Shown one piece after another: positions 35,223 through 43,926 of a stretch of 64,000 nt of DNA. The number at the start of each line of letters is the position of its first letter. Positions within the stretch are counted from its first letter, which is position 1. Source of the stretch: Fibrobacter sp. UWR2 (GTDB lineage Bacteria; Fibrobacterota; Fibrobacteria; Fibrobacterales; Fibrobacteraceae); contig NZ_MWQE01000005.1 of the NCBI RefSeq assembly GCF_002210285.1, positions 1 through 64,000 on the forward strand, read 5' to 3'. A program made the translations under genes and the position numbers. The notes under the pieces were generated by a model, which was not told where the DNA came from, searched no databases, and saw nothing but the letters and a program-made list of their open reading frames with translations.

Positions 35223-35984
35223 ATGAAAATAACAGATTTTTCTACCTGGCTGGCTGGCCTGCTTGAACCGCAGGCGTTCAAGGATTATTGCGTGAATGGC
35301 CTCTGTGTGGAGGGTTCCCCGGAAGTGACCCGCGTGGTGACGGGGGTGTCTTTTCGTGATCGCCTGATCGATGCCGCCATCGAAAACAAGGCCGACTGCA
35401 TCATCGTGCACCATCCGAACGGGTTCTGGAATGGCGAAAACCGCGTGCTTGTCGGCAAGTTCGGTGAACGCATGCGCCGCCTGATGCAGAATGGCATATC
35501 GCTCTATGGCTACCACTTGCCGCTGGATGGGCAGCCGGAATTCGGGAACAACGCCCTTATCGCGAAGGCCTTTGGTCTCGTAAACCTTGCTGGGTTCATG
35601 CGCGAGGGGGAACGTGATGTGGGTGTCGTGGGGGAATTTGGCAAACCTGTTCCACGCGAAGGTCTTGTGGATTTGGCCTGCGGGGTCTTTGAAAACGGGG
35701 TGCAGGCTTCGCTCCTTTACGGTAAAACGGAAATCCTGAAGGTCGCCATCTGCAGCGGGGGCGGAGCCTCGGGTGTGGATGAAGCCATTGCTCTAGGTGC
35801 TGACGCCTACATTACGGGCGAAATCAAGGAGCCGACAGCCATCGCCGTGGAGGAGGCCGGCTTCAACCTGCTAGCCTGCGGGCATCACCGCACCGAGATT
35901 TTCGGGGTGAGGGCGCTCGCGAAAAAGATCCAGGACGAACTGGGTATTCCCGCGATGTTTGTGAATATCGACAATCCCATATAG
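35223..35984 (+). CDS. Nif3-like dinuclear metal-centre protein
   Basis: A 253-residue NIF3/DUF34 family member. VVTGVSFRDRLIDAAIE and the metal-binding IIVHHPNGFW occur near the N-terminus, with ITGE and ACGHHRTEIFGV near the C-terminus. Proteins of this family form hexameric rings with two metals and are linked to GTP cyclohydrolase-like or metal-chaperone functions, not firmly known. The ATG at 35223 with AAAGGG upstream is preferred to an ATG at 35154 that lies before the promoter. Confidence 0.87.
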   Translation: MKITDFSTWLAGLLEPQAFKDYCVNGLCVEGSPEVTRVVTGVSFRDRLIDAAIENKADCIIVHHPNGFWNGENRVLVGKFGERMRRLMQNGISLYGYHLPLDGQPEFGNNALIAKAFGLVNLAGFMREGERDVGVVGEFGKPVPREGLVDLACGVFENGVQASLLYGKTEILKVAICSGGGASGVDEAIALGADAYITGEIKEPTAIAVEEAGFNLLACGHHRTEIFGVRALAKKIQDELGIPAMFVNIDNPI

Positions 35985-36112
35985 TACGGGAACTGTGTTT
36001 GTTTCTTACAATTATCTTACGAACGGCTAAAAATGCTCTTTTTCGCCCGAAAAGAAGGTTTTACCTTTCTCAGGGTTGATTTTTTTGAAGGGTATTTACT
36101 ATTTTCACCCCC

Positions 36113-37033
36113 GTGAAGTTCATCAAGGCGAACATACACTACCAGAATTCCTCGAAGTCGGTGACCCTCAGTCTGCCGGAATTTTTGTTCCGCGGCCACA
36201 AGGTTATCCGTGCGTTCGTGGTTGTGGGGCTCCTGCTCCTGGTGGTGCAGCTTGCCGCGACCCTGGTATACGACGGCGTGCTCGGCCATGTGCTCAAGGC
36301 CCGTATCGACCTGGATAAGCAGATGGCCCAGATCGAGGGGACGCTCGAGTACCTGGACGGAACTTCGACGGTATTCTTCAAGGACGAGCAGCGTGTACAC
36401 TCGAAGTTCGCCCTGACCCCTCCCGACGAGGAGGCGCGTGAGATGGGCACGGGTGGCTTTATCGGCCCCGATTCCCTGCTCATCCGCGAGACATCCCCGG
36501 TCTTTGAGCGTATGGCGCTCCTGCGCGAAAATGCGGGCCGCATCCAGAACAAACTGGAAATGAACAGCGCCGCCTTCGCCTCCCTTTCTGAATACGTGGG
36601 CCAGCAGCAGTCCCGCTGGCGCTACATTCCCTCCATTGCCCCGACTAGCGGCCGTTTCGGTTCTCCGTTTGGCCCGAGAATTCACCCCGTGACCGGCGAA
36701 ATCGGCCGTATGCACCAGGGTGTGGATATCTCCAACGAGCGCTGGACTCCGATATTTGCGACTGCCGATGGTGTCGTCGAACAGGCGAAGAACAGCCCTT
36801 CCTTCGGTAACTACGTGGCCATCAACCACGGAAACAACCTGAAGACCCGTTACGGGCACATGCAGATGCTTCTTGTAAAGCCGGGCCAGCTGGTCCGCCG
36901 TTACCAGATTATCGGTTACATGGGATCTACAGGAATGTCTACCGGCACCCATCTCCATTACGAGGTCTGGGTCGGGGACCGTCCGGTGAATCCCGTTGCC
37001 TACATACTTCCAGGCGACTACTCGGTCGACTGA
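36113..37033 (+). CDS. M23-family peptidoglycan endopeptidase, membrane anchored
   Basis: A 306-residue protein with one N-terminal membrane helix (about 33-55), a helical periplasmic stalk (60-180) and a LytM/M23 domain at the C-terminus. All zinc and catalytic motifs are kept: GRMHQGVDIS, TRYGHM and GTHLHYEVW. It probably cleaves peptidoglycan cross-bridges or acts as an amidase activator. The GTG at 36113 is the start: TATTTT (36100-36105) ends 7 nt before it and there is no Shine-Dalgarno. The two surface proteins downstream may be co-transcribed. Confidence 0.88.
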   Translation: MKFIKANIHYQNSSKSVTLSLPEFLFRGHKVIRAFVVVGLLLLVVQLAATLVYDGVLGHVLKARIDLDKQMAQIEGTLEYLDGTSTVFFKDEQRVHSKFALTPPDEEAREMGTGGFIGPDSLLIRETSPVFERMALLRENAGRIQNKLEMNSAAFASLSEYVGQQQSRWRYIPSIAPTSGRFGSPFGPRIHPVTGEIGRMHQGVDISNERWTPIFATADGVVEQAKNSPSFGNYVAINHGNNLKTRYGHMQMLLVKPGQLVRRYQIIGYMGSTGMSTGTHLHYEVWVGDRPVNPVAYILPGDYSVD

Positions 37034-37099
37034 TATCCCGTTTCGCTCCAGTTAGGCGGCGTTCCCTTGGGACGGCGTGCGGGATAAGCCCCTTCGGGG
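37034..37099 (+). promoter_or_regulatory. structured leader masking the ribosome site of the lamin-tail gene
   Basis: TATCCCG (37034-37040) pairs with CGGGATA (37080-37086), enclosing an inner GTTCCC/GGGAC stem. It is followed by CCCC-TTC-GGGG (37089-37099), whose right arm is the start of the GGGGGA Shine-Dalgarno 5 nt before the ATG. This could gate translation of the second operon gene. Confidence 0.5.
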
Positions 37100-37105
37100 G
37101 ATTAC

Positions 37106-38518
37106 ATGAAATTATTGCTTTGTCTCGCGGTCTCCGTGACTGCGTGTCCGCTCTTTGTCGAGTTCTTCCCGGACCCGGTGGATATTGGAGATAAAGAGGG
37201 GGAGTTTGTCGAGGTTCGTCTGGATTCGTCCTTTGCGGCGGACTCGATCTTTTTTTCTGTAGACGCCAAGGCGGCGTTCGCCGTTCCCTACCCGGAGGGA
37301 AGTCGGCTGATCCTGGTGCACGACAGCGCATTTTGCCCCTCGAAAGACGATGTTGCCTGTGCGGTGATGGCCGTGTCGCTCCCGAACTCGCGTGAAAGTT
37401 CCTGGAAACTGGAGGCGGGAACCTGCCTGGATTCTGCCCTGTTGCCCACCCCGAAGGCGGGGAAGGCTTTCCAGAGGCGCGGGGAGACCGACGACTGGGT
37501 GCTTGCGGCTGCGACTCCGGGCTATGCGAATGCGGATTACGAGAGCGGCATACGGGATTGCGGGCTTGCCTCTGTGCGCATACGGCAGGAGGGGGCGGAT
37601 TCGTCGGTCGGTCGCGTATTCCATGTGGAGGGCTGGCTCACGGGTTGCCCGGGTGCCGACCTGCGGGTTAGGTCGCAGGACTTGTCGGCTGGAGTGTGGT
37701 ACGAGGATTCCATTGAGGTCGTTGAAAGTTTCCGCCTGGAGCTTATGGCTCGCGGGAGCCTCTGGCTGCACCTCGCGCTCCCCGATGACGAGTACCCGCT
37801 GAACAATGTGCTGGATACGCTCCTGCTTGTGGAGGGCCGCTCGCCCCTCGTTGTATCGGAGGTCCATCATTGCCCGCCGGAACCTGTCCCCGAATGGGTG
37901 GAAGTCTATAACGCCTCCCGCTCGCCGTTCCCTCTATCGCAGTTGCACCTTTGCGGTAGGGGTGGTACCTGGGGTGGAGCCCTGGATTCCATATCGCCCC
38001 TGCAGGCGATTCTCGTTACGAAGGATTCCGCGGAACTGAGGGCGCATCTCGGGTTTGCTGACGTGCGCATCGTGCAGGCACCGATAGGCTACCTCAACAA
38101 CACGGGAGGTTCGCTATCGCTCTGCCTTGGTTCGCAGGTCGTGGACAGTGTCTCGTGGAGCAAGGGAATGGCGTCGTGCCCCGACGGGTTTAGCCCGTTG
38201 GCGGGGGCTCCGGAAAATACCCCAGGCTTTGTCCCGAAGGCGGGTAGCAGGGCCGAGGAACCCTTCACGATGACTCTTTCATCGCGTGTAGTCCGTACGA
38301 AGGGTACGCCTCTGCGGGTCCGCGTGGAGGCTCGTGACGATGTGGCGCTTCGCTTGCTGGATTCCGCTGGCCGGGAAATCTGGAAGGGAATTGCTCCCGC
38401 AGGTTCGTCCGTCTGGATCGAGGTGCCGGTACGGGAACGTGCCCGGAAGGGCGTGAACTATGTTGCCGCAAGGCTCGGCGATTTCGAAAAGGTGGTGGGA
38501 ATTGTTCTTCGTCCGTAA
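37106..38518 (+). CDS. exported lamin-tail-domain-like protein
   Basis: A 470-residue exported protein with a short signal peptide (about 1-15). Two segments resemble lamin tail (LTD) beta-sandwich domains: near the N-terminus (FVEFFPDP...GEFVEVRLDSS) and at about 250-375 (LVVSEVHHCPPEPVPEWVEVYNAS, LSLCLGSQVVDSVSWSKG). In bacteria LTD modules occur in secreted nucleases and surface proteins. No catalytic domain is seen here. The C-terminal part (about 390-470, LRLLDSAGREIWKG) may be a sorting-type sandwich. Translation is possibly controlled by the hairpin over its ribosome site. Confidence 0.6.
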   Translation: MKLLLCLAVSVTACPLFVEFFPDPVDIGDKEGEFVEVRLDSSFAADSIFFSVDAKAAFAVPYPEGSRLILVHDSAFCPSKDDVACAVMAVSLPNSRESSWKLEAGTCLDSALLPTPKAGKAFQRRGETDDWVLAAATPGYANADYESGIRDCGLASVRIRQEGADSSVGRVFHVEGWLTGCPGADLRVRSQDLSAGVWYEDSIEVVESFRLELMARGSLWLHLALPDDEYPLNNVLDTLLLVEGRSPLVVSEVHHCPPEPVPEWVEVYNASRSPFPLSQLHLCGRGGTWGGALDSISPLQAILVTKDSAELRAHLGFADVRIVQAPIGYLNNTGGSLSLCLGSQVVDSVSWSKGMASCPDGFSPLAGAPENTPGFVPKAGSRAEEPFTMTLSSRVVRTKGTPLRVRVEARDDVALRLLDSAGREIWKGIAPAGSSVWIEVPVRERARKGVNYVAARLGDFEKVVGIVLRP

Positions 38519-39269
38519 TTATTCTCGCGTAGTCATTTTCGTCATGGCGCTCTGCTCGTGGGGCGCCTGCTACGATTCTCCTGTCCCGGAGGGCTTTGGT
38601 GTTTGGGGTGCCCCGGAAGGGTTGCCTGGCTGGAATACTACTCCGGCAAGGCTTCCCAGTACCACTGTCGGCGCCTCGGGCTACATGCGTACGGGCGATG
38701 TCGGCGAATGGGCGCTTTCGGCTGCGGGGGAGTGGCAGATGCGCCGTTTCAGGGGAGCATTTCTCTATGGCTATTACGCTCTTGATTCGCTGTACAGACA
38801 GTCCGGTGCGATGCTTGAGTTTTCCCTTTTGTACGGAGCTGTCCTTGCGGGGGCTGGTGCTGGCGTATATGCGGAATGGCTTCCGGGCGATGCCGCATGG
38901 CTACGGTATAGGATCAAGGCCGGACTTTCCGGCCGGGCTTTTGGTTTTACTTTGTCTGTGCTATGGTCCGGGTTTACGGACGAAATTCCGGATTACCCCT
39001 GGGCGTGCCTATACTGGGAGCCTTCCGGAATATTCTCCGCCTTCGCGCAGACGGACTGGAATACGGTCTCTGTCGGTACGCTTCTCCATCTTGCATGGGG
39101 AAATGTCGAAACTTCTTACAGGTTTCCCGGATTTGCCTTTGCCTTCGGGGTCAGTTTCGGCATTGGCGGGTTTTCTGCCGGCATAAACCACGGCTCGTCG
39201 GGCTCAATGCCCGGCTGGAACAGTGTATGGCTCGAGAAAAGGTTGAAAAAACGCGAGAATTTCGACTGA
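38460..39269 (+). CDS. hypothetical outer-membrane beta-barrel-like protein
   Basis: A 269-residue exported protein, unrecognised. Residues 1-36 have basic residues then a hydrophobic run (VVIFVMALCSWGAC), a plausible signal. The rest is rich in Gly, Trp and Tyr with alternating hydrophobicity, as in outer-membrane barrels. The start is uncertain: ATG 38460 has GGAAGG 9 nt upstream but overlaps the previous gene by 59 nt; ATG 38544 is the alternative. Confidence 0.5.
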   Translation: MLPQGSAISKRWWELFFVRNYSRVVIFVMALCSWGACYDSPVPEGFGVWGAPEGLPGWNTTPARLPSTTVGASGYMRTGDVGEWALSAAGEWQMRRFRGAFLYGYYALDSLYRQSGAMLEFSLLYGAVLAGAGAGVYAEWLPGDAAWLRYRIKAGLSGRAFGFTLSVLWSGFTDEIPDYPWACLYWEPSGIFSAFAQTDWNTVSVGTLLHLAWGNVETSYRFPGFAFAFGVSFGIGGFSAGINHGSSGSMPGWNSVWLEKRLKKRENFD

Positions 39270-39309
39270 CCCGTATACCTTTGCCCGTTATTTTGTTTAT
39301 CTTGGGGGT

Positions 39310-40602
39310 ATGGACAAAACGCTTCCTGTTGCTGACCTGGGGATGGACTGGGTCATCGTTCTTGCTTTCCTGAGCGTCATCTTGCTGGTGGCGTTCTGCA
39401 TTTCGGTTTTCTTGCTCCGCGAAGGCATCCGCAAGCAGCAACTCTACGAGTTCTTCCCCGGAAGCGTGAACGAGTTTATTGTCGTGTTTTCGCGTAGACT
39501 CGAATTTATTTACGGCCTCCCGATGTACATGTCCGACCCGCTTTTCCGTTGGCTTAGTTCCGGCAGTACGTTCCAGGACCTGCTGGGGTCGAAGGACTGG
39601 GCGAGGATGAAGTTGTACTTTGACGAGGTGGAAAAGCACCAGAACATGTCCTTTGTCTTTTCGCACGAGCTCGAACCGAGTACGAACGGCGAGAGGGGGC
39701 GTACGCAGTGGTACGAGATGAAGACCGTGCTGGAATACGTCTCGGTTCAGGAATTTCACTATGTGTGCTTTATCAAGAACATATCGAAGGAAAACGAGAA
39801 CCGCAAGGAACGCGAGAGGATCCAGGCGCGCCTCGACAACCTGTTGCAGAACACGGGAGACTTTCTCTGGAATTATGAGGTGGAAGACCGCCGGTTCAAG
39901 CTGCTGACACCTCTTATGGATGAGGAACACCGCGTGGTGCCGCAGTCCACGGGGTATGTCGATATCCGCAAGATTATGCCGGAGTCCGATATCGAACTCC
40001 TGAATTCTATCCTGAATGCCCGCGTGAAGGATTACCATACCTTTGGTTCCCGCGGCGACCCGTTCGAGACCATCAAGGTCCGCCTTTACGGGCCCGACAA
40101 GACGCTTGTCTGGTATTGCTTCCGCGGCCGCCTCGTGACTGACGAGGAGAACAGGCTCGTATTGCAGGGCTCTGCCCGCCGTATGGACATGGTGCTCGAC
40201 AACCCGGTTTTCGGTGACGGAAGCGACAAGGATTCCATGCTTTCGGCCGCACTTTCGTTCCCCGACGTCCGCATTTTCTGGGTGGACAGGGATTTCAATA
40301 TTCAGGGCTGCAACCAGTCTTTCGCGACGGATTTCCAGATTATGAATCCGAAGGATATTTACGGGAAGTGCCTCGATACGGTCGTGAACCGGAAGATTCT
40401 CCCATATATGACGAAACTCATTTCGGATGTTTTCGACAGCGGGCGTAGTACCGCATGGAAGGGAAGTTTCTTGCAGTCCGACAAGTTGCTGATGTTCAAT
40501 GCCGTTCCCATCAGGTCGAAGGACAACATGACGCATACGGCGCTTGGCGTGTACATGCTTTTGGACAAGAGCGATTTCTCGGACGAAGTTATTGAAACCT
40601 GA
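39310..40602 (+). CDS. membrane-anchored PAS-repeat protein without output domain
   Basis: A 430-residue protein: one membrane helix (about 14-36), then three PAS-like segments (about 45-160, 180-300 and 315-425), the last with IFWVDRDFNIQGCNQSF and NPKDIYGKCL. No kinase, GGDEF or methyl-accepting part is present, so it senses a signal and presumably passes it by protein contact. TATCTT (39298-39303) ends 6 nt before the ATG, so it is likely leaderless, although GGGGG lies between. Confidence 0.65.
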   Translation: MDKTLPVADLGMDWVIVLAFLSVILLVAFCISVFLLREGIRKQQLYEFFPGSVNEFIVVFSRRLEFIYGLPMYMSDPLFRWLSSGSTFQDLLGSKDWARMKLYFDEVEKHQNMSFVFSHELEPSTNGERGRTQWYEMKTVLEYVSVQEFHYVCFIKNISKENENRKERERIQARLDNLLQNTGDFLWNYEVEDRRFKLLTPLMDEEHRVVPQSTGYVDIRKIMPESDIELLNSILNARVKDYHTFGSRGDPFETIKVRLYGPDKTLVWYCFRGRLVTDEENRLVLQGSARRMDMVLDNPVFGDGSDKDSMLSAALSFPDVRIFWVDRDFNIQGCNQSFATDFQIMNPKDIYGKCLDTVVNRKILPYMTKLISDVFDSGRSTAWKGSFLQSDKLLMFNAVPIRSKDNMTHTALGVYMLLDKSDFSDEVIET

Positions 40603-40624
40603 TTTTTGATTAGAAGAGGACTAT

Positions 40625-41077
40625 ATGAAAAAAGCATTTGGACTAGTAATTTGCGCGGCTTTCATGCTCATGGCCTGTAATGAGGCCAATGCAGAAAAGA
40701 AGGCCGCTCCGGTACAGAACGCAAAACCCGCTGCAGAGCAGCCCTCTGCCCAGCAGGCCGCTCCGGCACAGGAGGCCCCGAAGGCCCAGATTACGAACAT
40801 CGACTGGGCGAAGGCTCTCGAGATGCAGAAGGCTGGCGCCGCCCTTATCGACGTGCGCACTCCGGGTGAGGTTGCTGAAGGCACCGCTCCGGGTTCCGTG
40901 AACATCCCGCTGCAGGAAGCAGCCCAGCGTATCGCCGAATTCCCGAAAGACAAGGACCTGCTCATTTTCTGCCGCAGCGGAAAGCGTAGCCTTGCCGTTT
41001 CGCAGTTGCTGATCGATAACGGATTTGAACGTGTGTTCAACGTGGTCGGTGGCTTCATGGCGTTCCCGAAGAACTAA
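40625..41077 (+). CDS. rhodanese-domain lipoprotein
   Basis: A 150-residue lipoprotein (lipobox LMAC, Cys18) with an Ala/Pro/Gln linker (20-55) and a rhodanese domain. VDVRTP-like motif LIDVRTPGE and the active-site loop FCRSGKRS with Cys116 are intact, so it can carry persulfide sulfur in the periplasm. AGAGGA precedes the ATG. The stop overlaps the ribD start (TAATG). Confidence 0.85.
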   Translation: MKKAFGLVICAAFMLMACNEANAEKKAAPVQNAKPAAEQPSAQQAAPAQEAPKAQITNIDWAKALEMQKAGAALIDVRTPGEVAEGTAPGSVNIPLQEAAQRIAEFPKDKDLLIFCRSGKRSLAVSQLLIDNGFERVFNVVGGFMAFPKN

Positions 41078-42327
41078 TGATTACAAACTACATGCGGCTT
41101 GCGCTAGAGCAGGCGTTTTTCTCCATCGGGGTTAGTCGGCCTAACCCTGCCGTAGGTGCCGTTGTCGTGAAAGACGGCATCGTGGTGGGGAGGGGGCGGA
41201 CGCAGAGCCCCGGGAACGCGCATGCCGAAGTGATGGCTCTGCGTGACGCGGGCGAACTTGCCCGCGGCGCGGCCATATTCGTGACTCTTGAGCCCTGCTG
41301 CCACTATGGCCGCACGCCCCCCTGCACCAAGGCGATTATCGACGCTGGTATAGCGAAAGTCTTTTTCGCGCATGCAGACCCGAACCCTCTGGTACGCGGC
41401 AAGAGCCGGAAAGTTCTCGAAGATGCCTGTATCGAGGTCCACGAAGGCGTGGACGCCTGTATCGCTGCCTGTGTTGAAGAAATCCCGGAAGGTTGCGGTG
41501 ATAGCGCGAGGAACGGTTGCCGCGTTTTCGGCTACGGGACAAAGTCCGCGCAGTTTAATGCGTCGCACAATAAAGCGCTTTCTGAAATGGAAATCGAAGG
41601 CAGCTCTGTCTTTGCTGAAATTGAACATTACTTCGAAGCGTACGATTACTTTGTCACCAACAAGAAAACTTTTGTCGAAGTAAAGTCCGCAGTTTCGGAA
41701 TGCGGGTTTATCGCATGCCGCGATGCACAGGGCTTCAAGCATCCGCTTAGGATTACGGGCCAGGGAGCCAATTGCTGGAACCATGAACTGCGCGCCATGA
41801 GCGACGCCATCCTCGTGGGGACGGGAACGCTCCTTGTGGATAACCCTTCCCTGAGTGTCCGGTATGCGGCGGGAAATAGCCCCGTAAAGGTTGTGTGGGC
41901 CGGTCATCATGTATTTTCTACGGATGAAACCTGTAATCTGAAGGTGTTTGCTGAACAAAGTGCCGATGGCACCAGGCCGACGCTTGTCTATTCGCTTGTG
42001 GATCAGCCTACGTTGATTTCTATGGCCGAGTGCATGCGCCTGCATGCGGAATCGTTTGCCGGTGCATGGAGTGAAATGCTGCAGGACCTGTATCGCCGCG
42101 GGATGCACCGCCTTATGGTGGAACCTGGAGCCAGGCTTGCCTCGCTCCTGTTCGAAAACGAGGGGGCGCCGCTGTGGAACCGCCTCGACCTTTGGCGTTC
42201 CACCGATCCCTCTGTCGATTCTTCTATCGAAGGTGTCGCGATGCCGCAACTGCCTGACGCATGTGTTGCGCGTGAATCCGCGATGATTGGCCCCGATGTG
42301 CTGACGGTCTTTTACCCATCCGCCTAA
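41077..42327 (+). CDS. ribD: RibD-like bifunctional pyrimidine deaminase/reductase, divergent reductase half
   Basis: A 416-residue protein. The N-terminal deaminase domain (1-145) is canonical: AxE of the zinc site in NAHAEVMAL (His49, Glu51), then LEPCCHYGRTPPCTKAI (Cys74, Cys83). The C-terminal reductase domain begins about residue 200 (KTFVEVKSAVSECGFIA, in place of the usual VxxKxAxSLDGxxA) and keeps AMSDAILVGTGTLLVDNPSLSVR and MVEPGARLA. A spacer of about 55 residues between the domains is longer than usual. It makes the riboflavin pyrimidine intermediate. It overlaps the rhodanese gene (TAATG). Confidence 0.85.
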   Translation: MITNYMRLALEQAFFSIGVSRPNPAVGAVVVKDGIVVGRGRTQSPGNAHAEVMALRDAGELARGAAIFVTLEPCCHYGRTPPCTKAIIDAGIAKVFFAHADPNPLVRGKSRKVLEDACIEVHEGVDACIAACVEEIPEGCGDSARNGCRVFGYGTKSAQFNASHNKALSEMEIEGSSVFAEIEHYFEAYDYFVTNKKTFVEVKSAVSECGFIACRDAQGFKHPLRITGQGANCWNHELRAMSDAILVGTGTLLVDNPSLSVRYAAGNSPVKVVWAGHHVFSTDETCNLKVFAEQSADGTRPTLVYSLVDQPTLISMAECMRLHAESFAGAWSEMLQDLYRRGMHRLMVEPGARLASLLFENEGAPLWNRLDLWRSTDPSVDSSIEGVAMPQLPDACVARESAMIGPDVLTVFYPSA

Positions 42328-42341
42328 AGGCGCTGAAAAAA

Positions 42342-42905
42342 CTAGAACAGCATCTTCACGCCGATTGCAATCAGTATGATCCCCGCGATAATCTCGGGAA
42401 TTTTTGTCTTGAAGCGCCTTGCGGCATGGCGCCCGAGTTCGTAGCCTACAACGCCCATGATAAAGCTTGCGAGTGCGATTGCCGATGTGGCAAGCACCAT
42501 GTTGGCCTTGATGAAGGCAAACGAGATGCCGACAGCGAAGGCGTCGATGCTTGTTGCTACCGAAAGGAGCAATATGTTTGCGATGGTGAGGTTCTTTGCG
42601 GCGATTTGCTCACCTTCGGCTTCACCCGCATCCCCGTGGATGGCGCTCCATATCATGCGCCCGCCCAGTATGCAGAGGATGGTACAGGCAATCGGGGTGC
42701 CGATGGCATCGAACCACCGGTCGGCAAAGCTCCCGAGGAAGTACCCGAGGAGCGTCATGCCGCCCTGGAATACGCCGAAACTCACCGCCTGGAGCATCGC
42801 ACGGCTATAGCGGATGCCCGACTTGGAAAGCCCTGTGGCGATGGCGACCGCGAAGCAGTCCATCGCCTCGACAATCGCGATAATTATGATTTCTATAATA
42901 CCCAT
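42342..42905 (-). CDS. mntP: MntP-type manganese efflux pump
   Basis: A 187-residue membrane protein with six helices. The paired motifs AMDCFAVAIATG (helix 1) and TSIDAFAVGIS (helix 4) carry the Asp residues of the MntP family. It exports Mn2+. The region upstream holds a repeat instead of a recognisable Mn riboswitch. Confidence 0.87.
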   Translation of the reverse strand: MGIIEIIIIAIVEAMDCFAVAIATGLSKSGIRYSRAMLQAVSFGVFQGGMTLLGYFLGSFADRWFDAIGTPIACTILCILGGRMIWSAIHGDAGEAEGEQIAAKNLTIANILLLSVATSIDAFAVGISFAFIKANMVLATSAIALASFIMGVVGYELGRHAARRFKTKIPEIIAGIILIAIGVKMLF

Positions 42906-42914
42906 TCTCTAATA

Positions 42915-42960
42915 CATCATGCCCGTCGGGTCCTATCGGCCTTTGGCCTCCAGGATGACA
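42915..42960. repeat. GTCAT-type extragenic repeat (copy 4)
   Basis: On the minus strand it begins TGTCATCCTGGAGGCC and has two hairpins: GGCC-AAA-GGCC, and CCCGACGGG. Located between the mntP and hypothetical-gene starts. Confidence 0.55.
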
Positions 42961-42971
42961 GGGGTTCTTAT

Positions 42972-43772
42972 TTATCGCGTAAATTTATACCTTCCGAGCA
43001 AGTCGAAGTACCTTGCCTTCGGCGAAACCTTTGCTGGTGTGCAGCGCTTCTGGATTGCCGTGGTCCCTTCGTCTTTCACAAAGAAGAATTCGCGCAAGTA
43101 ATATCCCGTAGATGATTCTTCTAGATATTTTAGCATATAACCGTTATCTGTATTGATTATCTCTATGGTCTCATATAGTTCTGGCTTGTCGTCTTCCATT
43201 CTGTATTCGTAGCATTTTAATTCATTTGTGGAATCGCCAACCGTAAAACTTATTTCGGGTCTAGAATTTTCAGAATCATAATCAAAAACATATTTTTCGA
43301 ATAAAGTATCGTTTGAGAAAAAAAATTCTTGAAAGGAATGGTCTTGTTCATCCAATGCGGATATATACGAGTCCGTTATTTTTACTATAGTGGAACTTTC
43401 AAATTCTCCATCGGAATAAATTTTCTCTTTAAGTACGATTGTATCACCCGAAGCTTCTTGAAAAAAGACAAATTCTGAACCTTTGCCAGAAAGTTTTGTT
43501 TCATCGATATTCCAATAGTAATGAGTAGTTCTGAGGCTTTCTCCGTCCATAGGGTCCATAACTAAGCTATCAAGTTTCCCGTTGGTATAATACAGTTTAT
43601 GGGACCAGGGATTTTCTTTATAATAGTTTTCCATGAAATAAGATGAGTCGTGATAGGCTTCACCTTTTTTGATATCCAATGATCCCTTGGAAAGTTTAAA
43701 CACCGCCTCCGTACAGGAGTTTGCTGCGGCAAACCCCGCTAAAAGCAGTAGGCAGAATAAGAAATTCTTCAT
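42972..43772 (-). CDS. exported AT-rich protein, unknown function
   Basis: A 266-residue exported protein (signal peptide MKNFLFCLLLLAGFAAANS), rich in Tyr, Glu and Ser with repeating short beta-strands (YYTNGKLDSLVMDP, EIIN). This suggests an MORN- or antitoxin-like repeat sheet, but no family is recognised. It ends ARYFDLLGRYKFTR, a pattern like the DLLGR of sorting-type C-termini in Fibrobacter proteins. Base use is more AT-rich than its neighbours. AAAGGAG lies 6 nt before the ATG. Confidence 0.6.
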   Translation of the reverse strand: MKNFLFCLLLLAGFAAANSCTEAVFKLSKGSLDIKKGEAYHDSSYFMENYYKENPWSHKLYYTNGKLDSLVMDPMDGESLRTTHYYWNIDETKLSGKGSEFVFFQEASGDTIVLKEKIYSDGEFESSTIVKITDSYISALDEQDHSFQEFFFSNDTLFEKYVFDYDSENSRPEISFTVGDSTNELKCYEYRMEDDKPELYETIEIINTDNGYMLKYLEESSTGYYLREFFFVKDEGTTAIQKRCTPAKVSPKARYFDLLGRYKFTR

Positions 43773-43926
43773 TTGTGTCTCCTTTGAGGCTCAAATATAG
43801 AACCTTTGGCGCAAATTGGGCGCGAATTGTGCTATATATCACGTTGGAATGTGCGCCAGGCCTTTCGGTTTCCCCCTTCTTTCAATAAAAACTTATTTTA
43901 TTGAAAATTCTTCGCGGAGGTTCACG

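Noticed and set aside
42906-42971. manganese riboswitch (yybP-ykoY type) before mntP
   Set aside because: The interval is short and filled by an extragenic palindrome; no conserved riboswitch core was seen.
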